From Uloborus plumipes (lineage: Eukaryota > Arthropoda > Arachnida > Araneae > Uloboridae), in contig JAXGGA010000468.1 in assembly GCA_038373865.1 (NCBI GenBank), positions 124,001 to 188,000 on the forward strand: a DNA stretch of 64,000 bases, read 5' to 3'. Numbering within the stretch: position 1 is the stretch's first letter; every line of letters starts with the position of its first letter. This document shows positions 11,461 through 23,000 of this stretch, in pieces. The notes beneath the pieces are model-generated. The model had not been told where the DNA came from, ran no database searches, and saw nothing but the letters and a program-made list of their open reading frames with translations. Both the position numbers and the translations under genes were made by a program.

Positions 11461-11846
11461 AAAAAAAAATGTTTTTGCTCTTTTGAAAACTGTTTTCTAA
11501 AAAATGACGCAAAAGTAAATCAAAGCATGGCAAACAATAGATAAAAATCGGTTTCATTTCTCACCTAAATCATAGAGATGTCCAATAGCCGAAAAATTAA
11601 CTTCTGTTTTTTATAAATAGCACCAGAGCTCCACATAGTAAACTGAATTTAACTGAAATGATGATGCTTTCGTGTCGGAGTCACGATCACTCCCGAATCG
11701 CTCGCCCCCCCCCCCTGTTTTTGTCTTGTTTTTCCCTTTTTTAGATCACTGGCGTTTAGCTTAAGCCATAGTTATAGCCAGGGCCTATCGCCTCCTCTAT
11801 TGTTGTATGTTTTCCAGCCTAAGTATTTGTTTACATTTTATCTTCA

Positions 11847-11882
11847 CTACCCACTTTGCCATTGTCTGCTATACACAGTATT
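11847..11882 (-). pseudogene. Displaced 3' end of the interrupted candidate exon
   Basis: Once the Mutator-like element and one copy of its target duplication are removed, these bases continue the frame of the 14267-14080 candidate exon for 11 codons and end in TAG. In the present arrangement they are cut off by the insertion. Confidence 0.3.
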
Positions 11883-11892
11883 CTGAGATCCA

Positions 11893-14079
11893 TAAGCGTA
11901 ACGTCGGGGGGGGGCACAGGGGGGCACGCGCCCCCCCAACTTGTTGGACACTTGTTCTTTAGAACCTGAAATTTTATGAAATCAGAAGGAAATTAATCGT
12001 CGGAATACCATTTGCAGTTATTTTCCTTTATTTTATCTTTGAATTATTACCCACATGTATGTGGGTGAAGGGGGGGGGGGGCACGGAGGAATTCCGGTTC
12101 TTCGTCGAAATTTTCAGTGTTTGGCACCAAATTTTTCCCGAAATTGGGGGACGAAAATCATCAGAAAGATTATTTCCATTTATGAGCCAAAACTATTGTC
12201 TGAAAGATTTTTTCTTTTGCCTAAAACAGTCCTTAGGATTGCTAGTATTGTTTAATGTAAGGCCTCTGGGGATGTTTTGCCCCCTCCCCCGTCCAATTTC
12301 TGGGGGTCACATTTTATTGTGACCTCCTCCAAGTGTGTGGCATTACTAAAATAATAATTTAGAGAATTATAAAAGCATAAAATCATACTATTTTGTTTGC
12401 TTCTTTTCAAGGCATATTTTTTTAGTTCGATGTAACTACTAACTATGCTAAAAAATAATTTTAATTTGAAAATATTATTTTCACGAAATCTGGCTCATTG
12501 TAAGAGGGAGAGGGAAAGAAGGAGAGAGAGAGAGATGAAAAAAAGATGTATGATCCCTTTCTTTTATCTCACTGCCATGTAATGCAATGAAAAAAAAAAA
12601 ACAATTTATTCAACTATGGGATTTCTGTATAGAATTTAATTATCTTTCTTCACAAATCAAAAATTTAAATTTTTTATTTGTTCCTTTCAAGCATTTGTCA
12701 TTCATAATCATACCAGAAAAAAATTAAGTGCTAAATGCATGAAAGTAACAAGAAAAGTCTTACAGTGCATAATGCAACAAAATACACCATTTATTCTTGT
12801 CTAAAAACTACTTTGCATTACGTAATTTGTGTAGAAGTAGATAATCTGAATGCATAAGTCTTGTCTCAAATTGATTTATAAACTTCTTACTTAAATACTA
12901 TGGCAAGTAAGAATATTTAGGCTTATATTTATAATCGTTTTCGGTACAGATTGTTTTTTTTTTTTTTCAGAACTCATTTTCGAATCTTTTCAAGTTGTAT
13001 CATTGTAATATGATAATTTTCCTAGCTGATAATTTGCAAAAATGTAATACATATAATTATTTTAACTGATATATTGCTGTATTCTTTAATTAAAAGCAAA
13101 CAATTTAAATTTGTATAATTGTTTGTTTTAATTGTGTTTTTATTGTTTTAATGAGTGCGTTTTGAATGACAATTTTTTTCCCCTGTGTCTCTTTTTTTTT
13201 TTTTTTGAGTAAGTGATATATTTCTTCATTTCTTCCCATATTGGATATCGAGCTTGGTCACTAGGGTCAAAGGTAGCGTTCCTAACCGCTAGATCACATG
13301 GGATTGTTAGTATAAAAATAACTTTATGAAATGCCTCATTTCAGAAATTTTTCATGTATAGTATTTTTCTCTCCTCTCCCTCCTCTCTCATGCTTCAATT
13401 ACTAATCGATTATCGTCAACGATTTGTCAAAACGCAAACCGATCTTATTTAGATCGAACGGTTAACTATTAAAGGGTGTTTGTTTGCCTCTTTTTCCTCA
13501 TATTTTTGTCATCTCAATTACTTCATATAAGGCCTCAAAATGCTGAATTTTGTATCTATTTTTAAAAATTTCTCCGGAGGAGAAATCCCCGTGATATTGG
13601 GAATATTCTACTCTACACTCCACTTAAAAAAGAGGTTAATTGCATCATTCTTCTGATACCCATCCCACTACTAGGTCAATTAAAAAAAAAGAAAAAGACA
13701 GCGAGGGCATCAAAAAGAGAGAAAAGGTATATGGGGGGGGGGGGGGGGGGTCCGCGAAAAAGACCCACTTAGTAAACAAATGGTCGGTTTTGCTACCCCA
13801 ATTTTCTTAAAAACAAAAGGGGCTTGATGGGGGGACGTAACGGGGCTACGGGACTAGTTGAATCTAAATCCGCCCTGGTTACTGAGGGAAAAAAATGGAT
13901 TAATGGTGTGTGCAATTCATTGGAAAAGTAAGAACGAATTTTCCTCCAACGAATAATCTAAGGGGGGAAAGGGGGGGCGCAAAATCTTTTTAGAGTGTAT
14001 TCGGAGCAAAGGCTCCTCCTACACTCCGAAAATTCTAGACCTGTGCCCCCCCAAAACTTTTGGTCACGCTACGCCTATG
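11893..14079. mobile_element. 2.2-kb Mutator-like element with 10-bp target duplication
   Basis: Flanked by CTGAGATCCA at 11883-11892 and 14080-14089. The imperfect inverted ends read (C)ATAAGCGTAACGT and, inward from the right, CATAGGCGTAGCGTGACC, each followed by a G/C run. The 9-10 bp duplication is typical of Mutator-like transposons. No transposase is seen. Poly-G tracts and a tRNA-Glu retrosequence lie inside, so it is a non-autonomous copy. Confidence 0.7.
13183..13303 (-). repeat. tRNA-Glu-derived retrosequence with poly(A) tail
   Basis: Minus strand 13303-13233 matches a tRNA-Glu: acceptor TCCCATG pairing with TATGGGA, D-arm GATCTAGCGGTTAGGA, degenerate anticodon and T arms. A trailer of about 30 nt and a run of about 18 A follow. 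It is a short SINE or retroposed tRNA pseudogene, not a functional tRNA. Confidence 0.65.
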
Positions 14080-14267
14080 CTGAGATCCAAACACGCCGTT
14101 GCAAAATGGGAACAGAGGAGCACTTGGGTCTAATCTTCCAGCAATAAAACCATAAAACTGTCCCGATTCCGTAGAAAATGCCGCGTAATCATTCAAGGTC
14201 GAACATTCAAGCATTGATTTTGGCGCTCTGGGTGGTCGATCAACCTTTTGCTGGGTATTGTTTGTTC
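14080..14267 (-). CDS. Candidate exon of unknown gene, interrupted by a Mutator-like insertion
   Basis: Minus strand: a good acceptor (TGTTGCTTTCAG) followed by 62 open codons with protein-like composition (PPRAPKSMLECS, GQFYGFIAGRLDPSAPLF, CNGVFGSQ). The reading frame runs into the 11893-14079 element, where it ends after 14 more codons. Joining across the element at its 10-bp target duplication instead gives 11 further in-frame codons and a stop at 11849-11847. I do not recognise the protein. It could be the last exon of a host gene, a retrogene, or chance. An upstream candidate exon at 29562-29451 ends in the matching phase. Confidence 0.4.
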
Positions 14268-14677
14268 CTGAAAGCAACACTGACTCACTGTGTGTGGTAC
14301 ATCATGTCGCTTTCGAAGCAGCGTTGGATAACTTTCGCTCTCATTTTCTGATCAAGATATTTTTTAGTTTCGGAGAAGGCGTCCGCATTGTTCAATAAGA
14401 AGGGCGCACCTGCCATAGGGCTTGCGGGCAGGCGGGCCAGTCCGAGCCTGGCTGTCACCACTTTTTGAAATAAAACCGTTCAGCGGTGCTAGGCGTGCCT
14501 TTCGAGGTTAGACAGTATTTGACTTTAAGGACTCTTTAAAAACCTTTTAAAAGAGTCTCACGAGAACTTTTTTTTAATATAAAAAATTATGTGGGAGAAG
14601 GGCACTTTTTGCTCTTCGGGCCCCTCCCAAAAACTATTTCTGTATCTGCTCCTGATATTGTCAATGATGATCTGTAA

Positions 14678-14821
14678 GGGCCCTGCTCCACATCAGCGGA
14701 AAACGCGACCGAGACCAAAGGCAGAAACCGAAAATCCGGGTACTTTCCATAGGAACACCATTTAATCCATTTTACGTTTCTGCTTTCTTTTTCTGCTTTA
14801 CGTCAATGTGGAGCAGGGCCC
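14678..14821. mobile_element. 144-bp MITE (GGGCCCTGCTCCACATCAGC), copy 1
   Basis: Perfect outer inverted repeats GGGCCCTGCTCCACAT, target duplication TAA at 14675-14677 and 14822-14824. TWA duplications fit PIF/Harbinger. Confidence 0.88.
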
Positions 14822-14824
14822 TAA

Positions 14825-15825
14825 GTGTTGAACACGGATTTGTAAAGCGCACAAGTGCACTTCATTACTTTTCAATTTCAGAAATATTCTTGGAAAGTTG
14901 TTAGCTATTATCATACATAATGCCTTTTATATTCGAATGTATTATGATTAAGAGCTATAGTTTAAAATTCCTGGAATAAAGCTCAAATATATGCATTAAA
15001 ATGTCTCATCAGTGCAAATAGATTGAGCAAAGCGTTCTAATTTCTTAAAGCTGAGGAATTCCGAGAATGTGAAAGGATAATAATAATAAGTCTTAACGTC
15101 AAAACTGAAAAATAAATGTATCTCCAAGAAACCTTTCGTAATTTTGAGGTAGGGGTTTTGTTTGATGAAACATTTCCCAGCTACAGGGAAGAACAAAATG
15201 CGTTAAATATTAGCTGTAGGTTGTTTAGAATAAAAATGTAAAAAGAGCTCTAAAACAGTATGAAATGCTATGTTTTTTTATAATTTGTAAATCTTTTAAG
15301 CTACTATTCACGTGAAGTAAAAAGTTTTTAAAAAACAATTTAAAAATGAAAAAAAAAAGGTATGTTTTTGACTAATTAAGGTTTTTGCTATAGTCGCAGT
15401 TGCAGTCCAAAATCATTTGCAATCATTTTAATGAAATAAACCATTTTTATTCCTTTTACAATTCAAGAGCATTCCACGTTAGGGATCAAAGAAAAAACCG
15501 AAAACGTTCAAACTGTCGAAACAAATACATTTAATAAAAAACTAGAAAAACAACTTCTTTGTAACAGGGAATCAAAGCGATTCAAAAAATCGCAAATGTG
15601 TGAAAATCAATTAAAATTGAAAAAGAAAAAACGTGTTTTTTTCTTTCCTTTTTTTTTACTTTAAACACATTTAAATAATTACTTTTACGCAGACATACTT
15701 TTCTTTCTTTTTTTTTTGGGGGGGGGGGCTAAAAAACCAAAACTGATGCAGATTGTAACTGTTCCTTTTGTTTTATACTCAAAAAAAAAATAATAACAAA
15801 AGAAAGAAAAAGAAGCAATTTTACA
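14825..15825. other. AT-rich stretch, nothing recognised
   Basis: No gene, inverted repeat or SINE seen; includes homopolymer runs at about 15706-15729. Confidence 0.5.
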
Positions 15826-15965
15826 CATTATTTCTCTAGCCAGTTTTTCTGTTTCCACGCGAGAACTTCCTTACTTCTTTATCAAATTCCATGATTTACC
15901 CCTCAATTTATAGCTTATCTGGCCGACCGACTATAGGCCAAAAAAAGACCCACTGTCCGAGGGGG
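15826..15965 (+). repeat. Diverged interspersed repeat (pair with 33045-33180)
   Basis: Shares, in order, TATTTCTCTA, TTCTTTATCRAATT, ATGATTT, AGCTTATC and AGACCCAC blocks with 33045-33180. Confidence 0.45.
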
Positions 15966-16049
15966 TCTATTTTTTTTTTTTTTTGTCAAAAGGAAGATTT
16001 GATTTCTCGGAATACTTAAAACAAAAGTGCAATGCAATCGTCACCTCGT

Positions 16050-16213
16050 TTGTTTGAACCCACTTAAAACGAATTTCTGCAAAGACGAACTACATTTCCA
16101 GTCCTCGTCCTATTGTTTGTTCTTTATTTTTTATCGGATAAGATGAACTACGGTTAAAACGAATTGATTTTAAAGGCCTCTTGGAGTTCGTTTTAAATGA
16201 GGTTTGACTGTAC
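16050..16213. mobile_element. Possible pogo/Tigger-like MITE remnant
   Basis: The right end, read inward, is CAGTCAAACCTCATTTAAAA, and the left has TTTGAACCCACTTAAAACGA. Eroded inverted ends of a common arthropod type. Confidence 0.4.
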
Positions 16214-16929
16214 TACATAAATTTTTTCAAAAGAGCTTTTCCGCCTTTTTCTGAAATAAACACAAGTTTTGAAAATATGCAACTTCGTTTAGAAATTCAC
16301 ATGCAATTGCCTAGTATTGTTAAATGTGTCGTTTTGCGGGAAAAAAATAAACAGAGACATGTTACACGCACAGAGCTACGTTCTGTAATTTAAGCTATAT
16401 GAAAAAAAATAAGGACGTTGATTTCTCCAACTGGGCTCCAATTTCGTTTTCGAAAAAAAATTAATAATTACTAAGAAACAGATTTGAGTAAAACTTTTTA
16501 AGAAACTTACCACCTTTTTCTCATAGAATAAAAACTTCTTTGCAGTACCTTTTCCAACAACCGAGGAACAAGAATGACCATCCAGACAAATAAATCTTAA
16601 CTTAAAAAACGTCCCCAACGAGGCCTTGCACAAAGAAATTAACAAGCGGATTAAGAAAACGTATTTCTTTCTTTCTTTTTTTTAAAGAAGAAACTCTTTG
16701 AATTATTACTGAAAAATATTACAAAAGAGTATTTAATGCTGGCCGTAGGGCAACTCTAATGATGGATCATTGCACTTAAACGTGTTAGGCCTTGAATTTG
16801 AAAGCTATAATTATCATAAGAAAACGATTGAATTGCGCGCAAGTTATTAGGAGGTGCAGGGAAGGGCCAGAAACATTTCCTCTTTGTAATATTTGTGCCA
16901 GTTAACGAAATCAAAATTTTAGAATCATT

Positions 16930-17013
16930 TTGCGCCCCAGTTTTTTTTTTTTTTTGCTTGTTGTTTTTTTTTTTTTTTGCTTGTTGGTTTTTTTTTTTTT
17001 TTTTTTTTTTTTT
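16930..17013 (+). repeat. Poly-T tract cluster
   Basis: Three long T runs separated by TTGCTTGTTG-like units; they generate false open frames on both strands. Confidence 0.9.
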
Positions 17014-17477
17014 TGCAATAAAAACTTTTGAAATATATTCTCGTAGCAGCCAATTATCTCCAGAATTTTCGTGCCTTCTCCTGTCCTCCCTAAAGAAGAA
17101 AATATCTCACGAATTTTCATCAAAAACAACGAAATCCCCCTCACCCCCCCCCCCAAAAAAATAAAGGTTTTTTTCTTTAATTATAATTTCGGAAAAAAAT
17201 CTTCTGTAAAACAATAGTGATTGCAAAAATCAACCCTTTTCATAAACGACAATAAAATTTGCATATGTTCGATTATTTTTTAAACATTTATTTCATTTCC
17301 AGTTTTTTTTTCTTTTATTTCTTCCAAAATGGTAGCTTTAGGTTCGCATCTTTCTTTGGATTTCCTAAACTTATACCATCTACAATAAGTGGTTATTTTC
17401 CCACACACGAAAAAAAAATCTTATGCCTCTTTTCAAACTCCCCTCCCCCTTTTTTAGAAATAATAAATGTATAACTA

Positions 17478-17931
17478 AAAATATTTTTGAAAAAAAAAAT
17501 TGAACCGACTTCGGAACTTCACTCAGCAAATGCTCTAAAAAGTAAAAAATAACTTTATTCTTTGAACACCATCGACACTACATTTAAACATAAGTTTTGA
17601 AGTCGGCGCAAAAAAGCTAAAGAGGATCATTCGAAACTATAAATATAAATTTAAATGAATCCAGGTTCTTTATTCGCATTCGCATTCATTGAAAAATACA
17701 TATTTATGCAATGGTACAAATATTCAACTCTCAATTTTCAATGATTTCTCTGAAAATGTTGGCAAAATATAGTAAACATGATTTTACCTATAGTTTTTGC
17801 GCCGACTTCAAAACTTATGTTTAAATGTAGTATCGATGGTGTTCAAAGAATAAAGTTATTTTTTACTTTTTAGAGCATTTGCTGAGTGAAGTTCCGAAGT
17901 CGGTTCATTTTTTTTTTTCAAAAATATTTTT
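17478..17931. mobile_element. CCGACTTC double-palindrome fold-back, copy 2
   Basis: Same structure as 4127-4574 with a diverged arm (GGAACTTCACTCAGCAAATG in place of CAGTTGGAAATTG). The compensating change is present in both arms, as expected if arms are homogenised or the palindrome forms as a unit. Confidence 0.8.
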
Positions 17932-18159
17932 ATTTTATTCTTTTTAGTGTAAATGTACATATGAAATAAGGTAATGTTTCCATTGCAAAACTTCACCTAA
18001 TTTTCTTAAGTAAATGCTTCATAAAATAAACTATGTAAGGAAAAAAAAGGAAAGAAAGTATCAACGCGTCTAAAATTTGAAACGATTGACACTAAAAAAT
18101 AATCCTCGTTATTCTCCGGTATTTATTTGTGTACTAGTTTAATTAAAGGCTATATTAAC

Positions 18160-18456
18160 TAGAGCCGCTATATAGATAGGCCGACGCATCAAGATTAAGT
18201 TTCACCACTTTGGATCCAATTCCTTAACTTTTACTTTCAATTTTTCATTGTTGCGGAGTAGGGTTACCAGAAAAAGTTTTGGCACATTGCTAGGCTTTGC
18301 CAAATCCACGTGTCGCTAATAATTGCTCACAGTGAAAAATTACCAAAACGCGATTACCGGCCAGAAAAAACAACCACTCAAACACACAAACACGCGCTGG
18401 ATCCAAAGTGGTGAAACTTAATCTTGATGCGCCGGCTCGTATATATAGGGGCCTTA
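18160..18456. mobile_element. hAT-like MITE, copy 2 with 8-bp target duplication
   Basis: 297 bp, long inverted ends including CACCACTTTGGATCC, flanked by ATATTAAC at 18152-18159 and 18457-18464. Eight-base duplications are the hAT hallmark. Confidence 0.88.
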
Positions 18457-18540
18457 ATATTAACGGCTTTTCAATTAATTTATATTTCAAAACAACACTA
18501 GATTCTCGCAGTTCATAAAATTTCACGACGTATTACATAC

Positions 18541-18860
18541 GTGGCCCGCTAATGAGTGTCATGTTTGCTTCAGTTAGGCCTTCATTCAAAATTTTCATGA
18601 TAATTATAAAAACTGTTTCATATCAATCACGTTCTGTAACAATGGCTTTCATATTTAATCATTTGGGACAAATCGCTTTAAATTTGAGCAAAAATTTGGA
18701 GATTTTCCTCACTTTCTTCAGAATTCCTTTATCAAACCTTATGTAAATTAAGACTAATAAAACCTGAAATATTACGAATCAATCAGTACCTGGTACGACT
18801 TTCATTTCGTTGGAGTTCAGGAGAAAAAAGAAGGACATAGAAAGATACTCGGTTTAAAAT
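18541..18860 (+). repeat. Interspersed repeat (family with 41430-41780)
   Basis: Blocks GTGGCCCGCTAATGAGTGTC, GCCTTCATTCAAAATT, TTCATATTTAATCATTT and GTACCTGG...GTTCAGGAG recur in order at 41430-41780. A shorter piece (GCAACCACG...ATTTCATATTTAATCA) is at about 7765-7820. Confidence 0.6.
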
Positions 18861-18964
18861 TTTCAATAAGACCACAGAAAGGAATTTCATTATGCAATCC
18901 AGAGAAGCCTGGCGATCAAAATGGTCATTATTACGATTACTGTAATCCCAATTTCTTTTTCGAA

Positions 18965-19158
18965 ATATTTCTGCAGGTTCCCGTTATCGAACCCGGATCA
19001 CGAGAGGATGGGACCAATCGGAAAAAAAGACCTTTCTAACAAAAAAAGAATTTTTGAAATCGGTCCAGACGTCTTCGAGTAATCTTGGAACATACCGAAA
19101 AAAAAAAAATTTCTCCGACGAATTGTATAACCTCCTCCTTTGTTGAAGTCGGTTAATA
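18965..19158 (-). repeat. CCGACTTC/GGAGGAGG repeat, diverged copy on minus strand
   Basis: Read on the minus strand it opens ACCGACTTCAACAAAGGAGG and continues with the T-rich and GGACCGATTTC blocks, ending near a B-box-like GGGTTCGATAAC. Confidence 0.55.
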
Positions 19159-19339
19159 AGTAAATAAATATATAAATAAAATAAAAAATAATAATAAATC
19201 TTGAGCTCAATTTCCAACCTTCGGGTTATGTACTGGCTTGAGTTGCGAAATTCCTACTTATATATATTTTTTAAATCCCTTCTACACTCAATTTTTTTTC
19301 TTCAATGTATTCCTAAAAAGTCTTCTTCGTTTTATGTAG

Positions 19340-20090
19340 CCATGTATTCTGCAGCAGGAGAAAAGGGGACAACTTGAAATAGGAATTAGATACGTTTTGG
19401 TGCTTCCACTCAACACCAACATTCACCCCAATCTTCTGGAGTCATGCAACAAAAATGAACAGAGTGATATCCTTAGGAAAAAGGGACTTAATATAATTGA
19501 AAAATTTCCGAAAGAAAAGTTTGTTCATGCATATACAGATGGTTCCTCTGAAAAAACTATCACCGATGAAGGTTCTGGTGTGTTTTTAATTGCTCCACAT
19601 GATACCCCTTGCCAAGGCAAATTCAGTGCAGGAAAAATAGCCTCCAACTTCACCTGCGAGCTACGAGCTATTTTGGAGGCACTTAATATGTATTGCAAAA
19701 CTTTGCTTCCCATTACTAAACAGGCACAGGGACTAGTGATTTTCTGTGACTCTAAGGCCGCCCTCCAGGCAATTTCAAAGGGGCACTCTTCTATCACCCA
19801 TGAAATCATCTCAGGTCTTCAGGAGATCCTTGCTATGAACAAGACCTGTACGCTTCAGTGGATACCTGCACATGACAAAATAGCAGGCAACGAATATGCT
19901 GATAAATTAGCCAAGGAGTCCAGAGACCTTAATACTAACAACAGCATTGTCTATCTCCAAGATGCAAACGCAATAACTGAATCTAAACTTAGAGATAAAT
20001 CAATCCAAGTGAAACACTAGATTTGTGAAATAAATACAAGTCGATCAATAACAAAAACTATAACCAGGGTGAGAACTGGCCATCACAGGG
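19340..20090 (+). pseudogene. Non-LTR retrotransposon fragment: RNase H domain (5' part)
   Basis: The frame from about 19340 encodes the C-terminal region of a jockey/I-type LINE polyprotein: FVHAYTDGSS (first catalytic Asp), CELRAILEAL (Glu), VIFCDSKAAL (Asp), WIPAHDKIAGNEYADKLA (His and last Asp). The RNase H D-E-D-D set is intact. No reverse transcriptase is visible upstream (a stop lies at 19337-19339), so the copy is 5'-truncated. A single in-frame TAG at 20018-20020 breaks the frame. Without it the frame continues through ITRVRTGHHRG and is then split at 20090/20091 by a 3-kb fold-back element. A TTG at 19397 has been taken as a start, but it is not a real one. Confidence 0.85.
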
Positions 20091-23000
20091 GGGTCATTCC
20101 ACGTCAGTTCACCCGGTCATGTAACCCATGTCCTCGGATTTTGATAAAACTTGGTGTATTTAATATTTTTATGGTGGTAAGTAACCATATGAATTCTTTT
20201 GCCCATATGTGATCTGGTTTTTGTTTTACAGGCCGTCAAACTTTTCAAAAAATCGCATTTTCTGTCAACCGCTAAGCCTAATCTGCATGTATACGTATCT
20301 CTTCAGTAAATTGTGACGGGTGCAGAAATCTTTCAATATTTCCAAAAATTTTCAGATATGTTGCTGAAAGTATGAGGATTTAATAAAAAAATACTTGAAA
20401 TTTATATAATATAATTTTGTTTGAATAAAATTTGAATAGACTACGACAAGCATTTTTTTTCTTGTGCAAAACATGAGGTTACTTAAGTGGCATTTCACGA
20501 AAAGGCGGAGGTCCTATTCAATAATGAAAGCATTCGAAATGAGCCTGAAGGTGTGTTCTATCATTGCCAAGAATAAAATTAGTGGTTTTTTTCGTTTTCT
20601 TGTTGCTGTTGCACAATATACACATTTCAGTATCAAAATTTTTGAAAAAAAGTTCTAGTCATTTTCTTAACCTAAATTTCACTGAAAAGCAAACATACCT
20701 TTATTTTTATGTGTATTTACAGCCCTATTATGCTACTTAAAAATCATCTTAATCCCTTACTAAGCAGAAAGGAAAGTGAGAAATAATTTGTGACTCCCAA
20801 ATTCAGTTGTCAAGTTCAGCAAAATATCAGATGCAGAAAAAAGATGTGCAAAACATGAATTTACTTTAGTAGCTTTTTATGAAGAGGCGGAGGTCATATT
20901 CAATAATAGAAGCATTCGAAATAAACCTAAAGGTGTGTTCTATCATTGCAAAGAATAAAATTAGTGGCTTTTTTTCGTTTTCTTGTTGCTATTGCACAAT
21001 ATACACATTTCAGTACCAACATTTTTGAAAAAAGTTCTAGTCATTTTCTTAACTTAATTTTCAATATTTTTTGCGTAAAAGAAGCATTGTGCATGCTTTT
21101 GTAGCATAAAAACGTATTATATTTAGTTTTAATGAATTATAATTGTATTGAATGTGCGAAGAAGAGTTAGGATAGCACAATCTTTAAAGTAAAAACAATA
21201 ATTAAAAATGTGAGTTTTTGAATATTATCGGATTGTTTGTCTTTGAAGTGTTTGTGTGATCCTGTGTTCAGCAAATTTAAGGAATATACTGTTTGATATT
21301 TTAACGCTCAACCTTCCTTGCATTTGCGCATGTATCAGGTCTCTTCTTATTTTTGCAAAATATGGGTCATAGTGATAAGAGGGATAAAGAATGCGAGTGG
21401 GTTTTCTGTTTTGGTTTGTTTGTTTTTCATTGGATTCGCTTATCAGGAAGGTTGGTTTGCGCTGATAAATAATAATAGGAGATAATTAAAAAGCTAGAGC
21501 CCCGGACAGTCATAATTCCATAAAAATAAACTAGAAATTTCAGCATCCAGTTAAGAGCAAATACAGCTTTCGACACTTGCTATTGGAGTTTAAAAGAAAA
21601 AAATTGAAAATTTTCAAGTAAGTGACTATGCTGGACTTGAAGCAAGACTATCTTTTACCTAAGAAAGGACTATTATCTTTACTATAACCAAGAAATGGTA
21701 AGATGTTAGATGAAATAACTACGTCAAACGGTCTGTAACATAAGATTCTGGAAGATGTTACTATTCTCTTCAAAAGGAGATTGAATATGTACAAAATAAG
21801 TATTCCGAATATTTCATGATAACGTGACTTCAGCAAGTACTGTCCGACGTCGGAAATGCAAGGAAGGTCGAGCGTTAAAATATCAAACAATATATTCCTT
21901 AAATTTGCTAAAAACAGGATCACACAAACACTTCAAAGACAAACAATCCGATAATATTCGGAAACTCATATTTTTCATTGTTTTTTTTCTTCAAAGATTG
22001 TGCTATCCTATTTCTTCTTCGCACATTCAATACAATTATAAATCATTAAAAATAAATATAATACGTTTTTATGCTACAAAAGCATGAGCTATGCTTCTTT
22101 TACACAAAAAATATTGAAAATTAAGTTAGGAAATGACTAGAACTTCTTCCAAAAATGTTGGTCCTGAAATGTATATATTGTGCAATAGCAAAAAAAAAAA
22201 AAAACGAAAAAAGCCACTAATTCTGTTCTTTGCAATGATAGAACACACTTTTAGGTTTATTTCGAATGCTTCTAATATTGAATATGACCTCCGCCTCTTC
22301 ATAAAAAGCTACTAAAGTGAATTCATGTTTTGCACATCTTTTTACTGCATCTGATATTTTGCTGAACTTGACAACTGAATTTGGGAGTCACAAATTATTT
22401 CTCACTTTCCTTTCTGCTTAATAAGGGATTAAGATGATTTTTAAGTAGCATAATAGAGCTGTAAATACACATAAAAATAAAGGTATGTTTGCTTTTCAGT
22501 GAAATTTAGGTTAGGAAAATGACTAGAACTTTTTTCAAAAATTTTGATACTGAAATGTGTATATTGTGCAACAGCAACAAGAAAACGAAAAAAAAACCAC
22601 TAATTTTATTCTTGGCAATGATAGAACACACCTTCAGGCTCATTTCGAATGCTTCCATTATTGAATATGACCTCCGCCTTTTCGTGAAATGCCACTTAAG
22701 TAACCTCATGTTTTGCACAAGAAAAAAAATGCTTGTCGTAGTTCATTCAAATTTTATTCAAACAAAATTATATTATATAAATTTCAAGTATTTTTTTATT
22801 AAATCCTCATACTTTCAGCAACATATCTGAGAATTTTTGGAAATATTGAAAGATTTTTGCACCCGTCACAATTTACTGAAGAGATACGTATACATGCAGA
22901 TTAGGCTTAGCGGTTGACAGAAAATGCGATTTTTTGAAAAGTTTGACGGGCTGTAAAACAAAAACCAGATCACATATGGGCAAAAGAATTCATATGGTTA

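Noticed and set aside
16895..17164. Frames rich in Phe or Lys.
   Set aside because: Translation of poly-T tracts.
19525..19809. Minus-strand frame of 94 codons.
   Set aside because: Shadow of the RNase H coding strand.
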